Shown here in pieces: positions 60,971 to 64,000 of a stretch of DNA of 64,000 bases. This DNA comes from Streptomyces canus. GTDB taxonomy: Bacteria; Actinomycetota; Actinomycetes; Streptomycetales; Streptomycetaceae. Where the stretch lies: the NCBI RefSeq assembly GCF_001514145.1, contig NZ_KQ948658.1, forward strand, positions 737,274-801,273, in the 5' to 3' direction. The stretch's first letter is position 1. The number at the start of each line of letters is the position of its first letter. A program made the position numbers and the translations under genes. The notes below the pieces were generated by a model. The model was given only the letters and a program-made list of their open reading frames with translations. It did no database searches and was not told the DNA's origin.

Positions 60971-62119
60971 GTGGTTCTCAAAACCTTCGGCTGGTCGTTC
61001 GCGGTCACCGCGCTCGGCTTGGTCGCTGCGGTCCTCTACGGGGGGTGGGAGGGCTTCGGTGTCGTGGCGATCCTCTCCATCCTCGAGATCTCCCTGTCGT
61101 TCGACAACGCGGTGGTCAACGCCGGAATCCTGAAGAAGATGAACGCCTTCTGGCAGCGCATCTTCCTCACCATCGGCGTCCTGATCGCCGTGTTCGGCAT
61201 GCGGCTGGTCTTCCCCGTCGTGATCGTCGCGATCAGCGCCAAGATGGGGCCCATCGAGGCGGTCGACCTCGCCCTCAACAACAAGGACCACTACCAGGAG
61301 CTGGTCACCGACGCGCATCCGGCGATCGCCGCGTTCGGTGGCATGTTCCTGCTGATGATCTTCCTGGACTTCATCTTCGAGGACCGGGACATCAAGTGGC
61401 TGGCCTGGCTGGAGCGGCCGCTGGCCAAGCTCGGCAAGGTCGACATGCTGTCGGTCTGCATCGCCCTGGTCGTCCTGCTGGTCACCGCGTTCACCTTCGC
61501 GACCCACGCCCACCAGCACGGCGGCGCGCATGTCGACAAGGCGCAGACCGTCCTGATCTCTGGTATCGCGGGTCTGATCACCTACATGGTCGTCGGCGGC
61601 CTCTCCGGCTACTTCGAGGACAAGCTCGAAGAGGACGAGGAACGCGAGCACGAGGAGGAGGAACAGGCCGAGCGTGAGGGCAAGCCCAAGTCGGCGGTCC
61701 TGATGGCCGGCAAGGCGGCGTTCTTCATGTTCCTCTACCTGGAGGTTCTCGACGCCTCGTTCTCCTTCGACGGCGTGATCGGCGCGTTCGCCATCACCAA
61801 CGACATCGTCCTGATGGCGCTGGGCCTCGGTATCGGCGCGATGTACGTCCGGTCCCTGACCGTGTACCTGGTCCGTCAGGGCACCCTCGACGACTACGTC
61901 TACCTGGAGCACGGCGCCCACTACGCGATCGGCGCCCTCGCGGTGATCCTCATGGTCACCATCCAGTACGAGATCCACGAGATCATCACGGGTCTCGTCG
62001 GCGTCCTCCTGATCGGCTGGTCCTTCCTGTCCTCCGTGCGCCGCAACAGGGCACTGGCGGCCGCCGAGGGAAAAGCCCAGGGCTCGGACGAGAAGACTGA
62101 GGTCTCGTCCGGGGTGTGA
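60971..62119 (+). CDS. DUF475/TerC-like integral membrane protein
   Basis: The 382-residue protein has eight to nine membrane segments and the TerC signature acids in ISLSFDNAVVNAG and LDASFSFDGVIGAFAITND, each with Asp inside the membrane as in metal-transporting TerC/YkoY proteins. A cytoplasmic loop is strikingly acidic (EDKLEEDEEREHEEEEQAERE) and could bind metals or TerD. The start is a GTG with no clear ribosome site. In Ter systems this protein anchors TerD-type proteins and may export Mn2+ or related ions. Confidence 0.9.
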   Translation: MVLKTFGWSFAVTALGLVAAVLYGGWEGFGVVAILSILEISLSFDNAVVNAGILKKMNAFWQRIFLTIGVLIAVFGMRLVFPVVIVAISAKMGPIEAVDLALNNKDHYQELVTDAHPAIAAFGGMFLLMIFLDFIFEDRDIKWLAWLERPLAKLGKVDMLSVCIALVVLLVTAFTFATHAHQHGGAHVDKAQTVLISGIAGLITYMVVGGLSGYFEDKLEEDEEREHEEEEQAEREGKPKSAVLMAGKAAFFMFLYLEVLDASFSFDGVIGAFAITNDIVLMALGLGIGAMYVRSLTVYLVRQGTLDDYVYLEHGAHYAIGALAVILMVTIQYEIHEIITGLVGVLLIGWSFLSSVRRNRALAAAEGKAQGSDEKTEVSSGV

Positions 62120-62146
62120 CACCCTTCCTGGTGAGGAACGCTCTGA

Positions 62147-62175
62147 GCGGGGCGGCCGGCCTCCGGCCGCCCCGC
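62147..62175 (+). terminator. Intrinsic terminator after the DUF475 gene
   Basis: GCGGGGCGGCCGG (62147-62159) pairs with CCGGCCGCCCCGC (62163-62175) around CCT and is followed by CGGTTTTCT, the only hairpin in the window with a clear T-run. Confidence 0.9.
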
Positions 62176-62208
62176 CGGTTTTCTCCAAAGTGAACATGGG
62201 GGGCGGGA

Positions 62209-62946
62209 ATGGGCTTCTTGGACGGACTCCGGGGCGGCCGCGAGGTCGACTTCGACTCGGGCAGCGCGGCCAGCAACGCGATCGAACTGACCAAGCGGCA
62301 CAACCGGGTCTCCCTCACCAAGCAGGGCGCGGCGACCGGGAACCTCCGAGTCAACCTGACCTGGCGGATGCGGACCTCCGACATCGGGGGCTCACAGCGG
62401 GAGTCGCTGCTGCGGCACCCCTTCAAGGCGCTCAAGCCGCCGGAGGTCCTCGGCCACAGCCAGAGCATGGTCAACGTCGACCTCGACCTGGGCTGCCTGT
62501 ACGAGCTGGCCGACGGCACGAAGGGCGTCGTCCAACCGCTCGGTGGACTGCTGGGGGACGTCAACGCACCGCCGTACGTGAAGCTCAGCGGGGACGACCG
62601 GTTCGGGTCGGCGTCCGGCGAGACGATGTACGTCAACCTCGATCACCGCGACCAGATCAAGCGGCTGCTGGTCTTCGTGTACATCTACGACCAGACGCCG
62701 GCGTTCGACCGTACGCACGCCATCGTGACGCTGTACCCGAGCAATGGGCCGCGGATCGAGATAGGTCTCGACGAGCGGCACCCTCAGGCCCGCTCCTGTG
62801 CCGTCGTGATGATCGAGAACATCAAGGGCGAGCTCATCGTGCGGCGCGAGGTGCAGTTCGTGTACGGGTTCCAGGGCGAGCTGGACCGGCTGTACGGGTG
62901 GGGGCTCCAGTGGGGGCGGGGTTACAAGGCCAAGGCGGACCGGTGA
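62209..62946 (+). CDS. TerA-like Ter-system protein
   Basis: The 245-residue protein resembles TerA/TerD-fold proteins of Ter clusters: IELTKRHNRVSLTKQG at the start, MVNVDLDLGCLYELADGTKG with the Asp-rich ligand site, VYIYDQTPAFDRTHAIVTLYP and EIGLDERHPQARSCAVVMIENIKGELIVRRE. The N-terminal GLRGGREVDFDSGSAA segment is extra. Function in the metal/stress complex is inferred from its place between the TerC-like and TerD-like genes. The ATG at 62209 has GGGGGCGGGA upstream. Confidence 0.8.
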   Translation: MGFLDGLRGGREVDFDSGSAASNAIELTKRHNRVSLTKQGAATGNLRVNLTWRMRTSDIGGSQRESLLRHPFKALKPPEVLGHSQSMVNVDLDLGCLYELADGTKGVVQPLGGLLGDVNAPPYVKLSGDDRFGSASGETMYVNLDHRDQIKRLLVFVYIYDQTPAFDRTHAIVTLYPSNGPRIEIGLDERHPQARSCAVVMIENIKGELIVRREVQFVYGFQGELDRLYGWGLQWGRGYKAKADR

Positions 62947-62952
62947 GGGTCG

Positions 62953-63750
62953 CTACCGTCCGATGAACTGCGGCCCCTGCGGAGGCATACGGAACTCCGC
63001 CGCAGCCGGTACCGGAGTCACCGGCTGCGGGTAGCCGTAGCCCGACGCCGCCACGGGGGCTGTCGCCGGGGTCGCCTGCTGGGGGTAGCCGTAGGCCGGC
63101 TGGGTGGGGACCGAGGTGGCCGACTGGGCCGGTTGCTCCGGGGGCAGGGGGAACGACGTGGCCTCGGGCTGGGACGGGGTCTCCGCGGAGTCGGACTCGT
63201 CCACCACGATGCCGAAGTCGGTGGCCAGGCCCTGGAGGCCCTCCGCGTAGCCCTCGCCCAGGGCGCGGAACTTCCAGCCCTCGCCGCGGCGGTACAGCTC
63301 GCCGCAGATCAGGGCGGTCTCCTCGCCCGTCTCCGGCTTGATGTCGAAGTAGAGCAGCGGCTCGCCGTCGGCGACCGAAGCGTCGTACAACAGGATGCGC
63401 AGGCCCTGCACGCGGCCGAAGGTGGGGTTGCCCACCGACTCTTCGTCCACCGACGCGACCAGGAGAATCTGGCTGACGTCGGGCTCGACACCGGCCAGAT
63501 CTGTCTGGATCGTGTCGGTGGGACCCTCGGCGACGCGCTTCTTGCCGAGGAGCCAGACCTTCCCGGAGGGGTGCCGGGGCTGGTTGTAGAAGACGAAGTC
63601 CTCGTCGGATCGCACACGACCGTCGGGGCCGAGGAGGAGCGCCGAGGCATCGACGACCGGGACCCCCTGCCCGGGCGCCCAGCGCAGCACGGCGCGTACC
63701 GTGGTGGCTTCCAGCGGGACGTTCGATCCCTTCAGCATGGCGTGCGTCAT
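62953..63750 (-). CDS. Diverged TerD-family protein with Pro/Gln-rich tail
   Basis: The 265-residue protein has a TerD fold to about residue 185 ([71 protein letters not shown] in parts) but lacks the first DFDLD acids of the canonical copies, so its calcium binding is probably altered. The last 80 residues are Pro/Ala/Gln-rich with YGYPQQ and YGYPQP repeats, suggesting a flexible binding arm. It is convergent with the TerA-like gene, six bases apart. Confidence 0.85.
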   Translation of the reverse strand: MTHAMLKGSNVPLEATTVRAVLRWAPGQGVPVVDASALLLGPDGRVRSDEDFVFYNQPRHPSGKVWLLGKKRVAEGPTDTIQTDLAGVEPDVSQILLVASVDEESVGNPTFGRVQGLRILLYDASVADGEPLLYFDIKPETGEETALICGELYRRGEGWKFRALGEGYAEGLQGLATDFGIVVDESDSAETPSQPEATSFPLPPEQPAQSATSVPTQPAYGYPQQATPATAPVAASGYGYPQPVTPVPAAAEFRMPPQGPQFIGR

Positions 63751-63880
63751 GCGGTCATCCTGCCCTCTCGGTCCTGGTCACGACAACGCGGGGGTGCGGG
63801 ATAGCGGTTTGTCTGCGTTACCTGAAATTCATGCCCGGTGGGAACCTCGGACATGGGTACCTACGTACTATTACCGGCCA

Positions 63881-63899
63881 CCTGTGATCGGTTCACAGG
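63881..63899 (+). promoter_or_regulatory. Hairpin in the leader of the HpcH/HpaI-like gene
   Basis: CCTGTGA (63881-63887) pairs with TCACAGG (63893-63899) around TCGGT, about 27 bases before the ATG. It may be an operator or leader hairpin. Confidence 0.35.
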
Positions 63900-63925
63900 C
63901 GGCACAACTGCCACGGGGGAGTCAT

Positions 63926-64000
63926 ATGCGTCATTTCGGGCACATCGCCCCTGAGGTGCGTCAGCGCCTCTTCCACCAGGAGCCCTGCGAGTTCACCGCG
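63926..64000 (+). CDS. Start of an HpcH/HpaI aldolase/citrate-lyase-like gene
   Basis: Only the first 25 codons lie in the window (MRHFGHIAPEVRQRLFHQEP and following). I recognise this opening from HpcH/HpaI aldolase/citrate-lyase-like proteins that are encoded next to Ter genes, where they belong to a proposed nucleotide-like metabolite pathway with a phosphoribosyltransferase and an ATP-grasp enzyme. CACGGGGGAG precedes the ATG. The remainder is outside the window, so the call rests on these residues and context. Confidence 0.6.
   Translation, partial: MRHFGHIAPEVRQRLFHQEPCEFTA

Overview
The window is high-GC actinobacterial DNA and almost certainly comes from a Streptomyces chromosome. 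Many genes start with GTG, inferred coding regions have the strong third-position GC bias of this genus, and lipoproteins, Tat signal peptides and secreted glycoside hydrolases are common. The order fasR-fabD-fabH-acpP-fabF, then aceE, then terD genes matches what I remember of the core S. coelicolor chromosome (fab genes at about SCO2386-2390, aceE at SCO2371). That synteny is recalled, not computed. I saw no tRNA, rRNA, CRISPR array, IS element or integrase.

Layout. 1-1178: the last 20 codons of a gene followed by two SUKH-type immunity genes, so probably the end of a polymorphic-toxin locus. 1266-5120: a Tat lipoprotein (DUF3500) and two overlapping GH43 arabinan-active enzymes. 5131-6780: a PLP aminotransferase with a long low-complexity tail. 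7050-21919: a sugar-utilisation island. Its minus-strand arm holds an enolase-superfamily sugar-acid dehydratase, a zinc dehydrogenase, an unassigned TIM-barrel-like protein, a ChvE/XylF-type ABC importer and galM. Its plus-strand arm holds a LacI regulator and a YtfQRT-YjfF-type importer. The arms diverge from a 468-base region with a lac-like operator, other inverted repeats and copies of a motif shared by both arms.

22066-39383: a zinc-ribbon membrane protein, a MarR/oxidoreductase pair, Ohr, a serine hydrolase, a secreted M14 carboxypeptidase, an EI24 protein, an acetyltransferase, a pyroglutamyl-peptidase homologue lacking its cysteine, a LysR/RidA pair, a TetR/GH3 pair, a second galM and an SGNH lipoprotein. 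39635-45124: DUF3145 and the type II fatty-acid synthase operon with its activator FasR. 45205-55314: pirin, a second serine hydrolase, GNAT, a MerR/aldo-keto reductase pair, DUF4429, an alpha/beta hydrolase, a TetR/MFS exporter pair, a small membrane protein, a tandem-repeat block and a TVGYGD ion channel. 55395-64000: aceE, DUF3052, a peroxiredoxin, and a tellurite-resistance-type (Ter) group of two canonical TerD proteins, a TerC-like DUF475 protein, a TerA-like protein, a diverged TerD with a Pro-rich tail and the start of an HpcH/HpaI-type lyase gene.

How the genes work together. Secreted GH43 and GH3 enzymes release arabinose, xylose or glucose units, two ABC importers bring sugars in, mutarotases equilibrate anomers, and the dehydrogenase/dehydratase pair suggests oxidation of a sugar to a 2-keto-3-deoxy acid. 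The lacI gene carries a TTA codon, so this regulon may depend on the developmental tRNA BldA. The central block supplies acyl chains (Fab) from acetyl-CoA made by AceE. The right end is a Ter stress system. The least explained parts are the sugar-acid arm with its uncharacterised third protein, the structured intergenic regions upstream of lacI and DUF3052, and the four-unit repeat at 53.9-54.5 kb.
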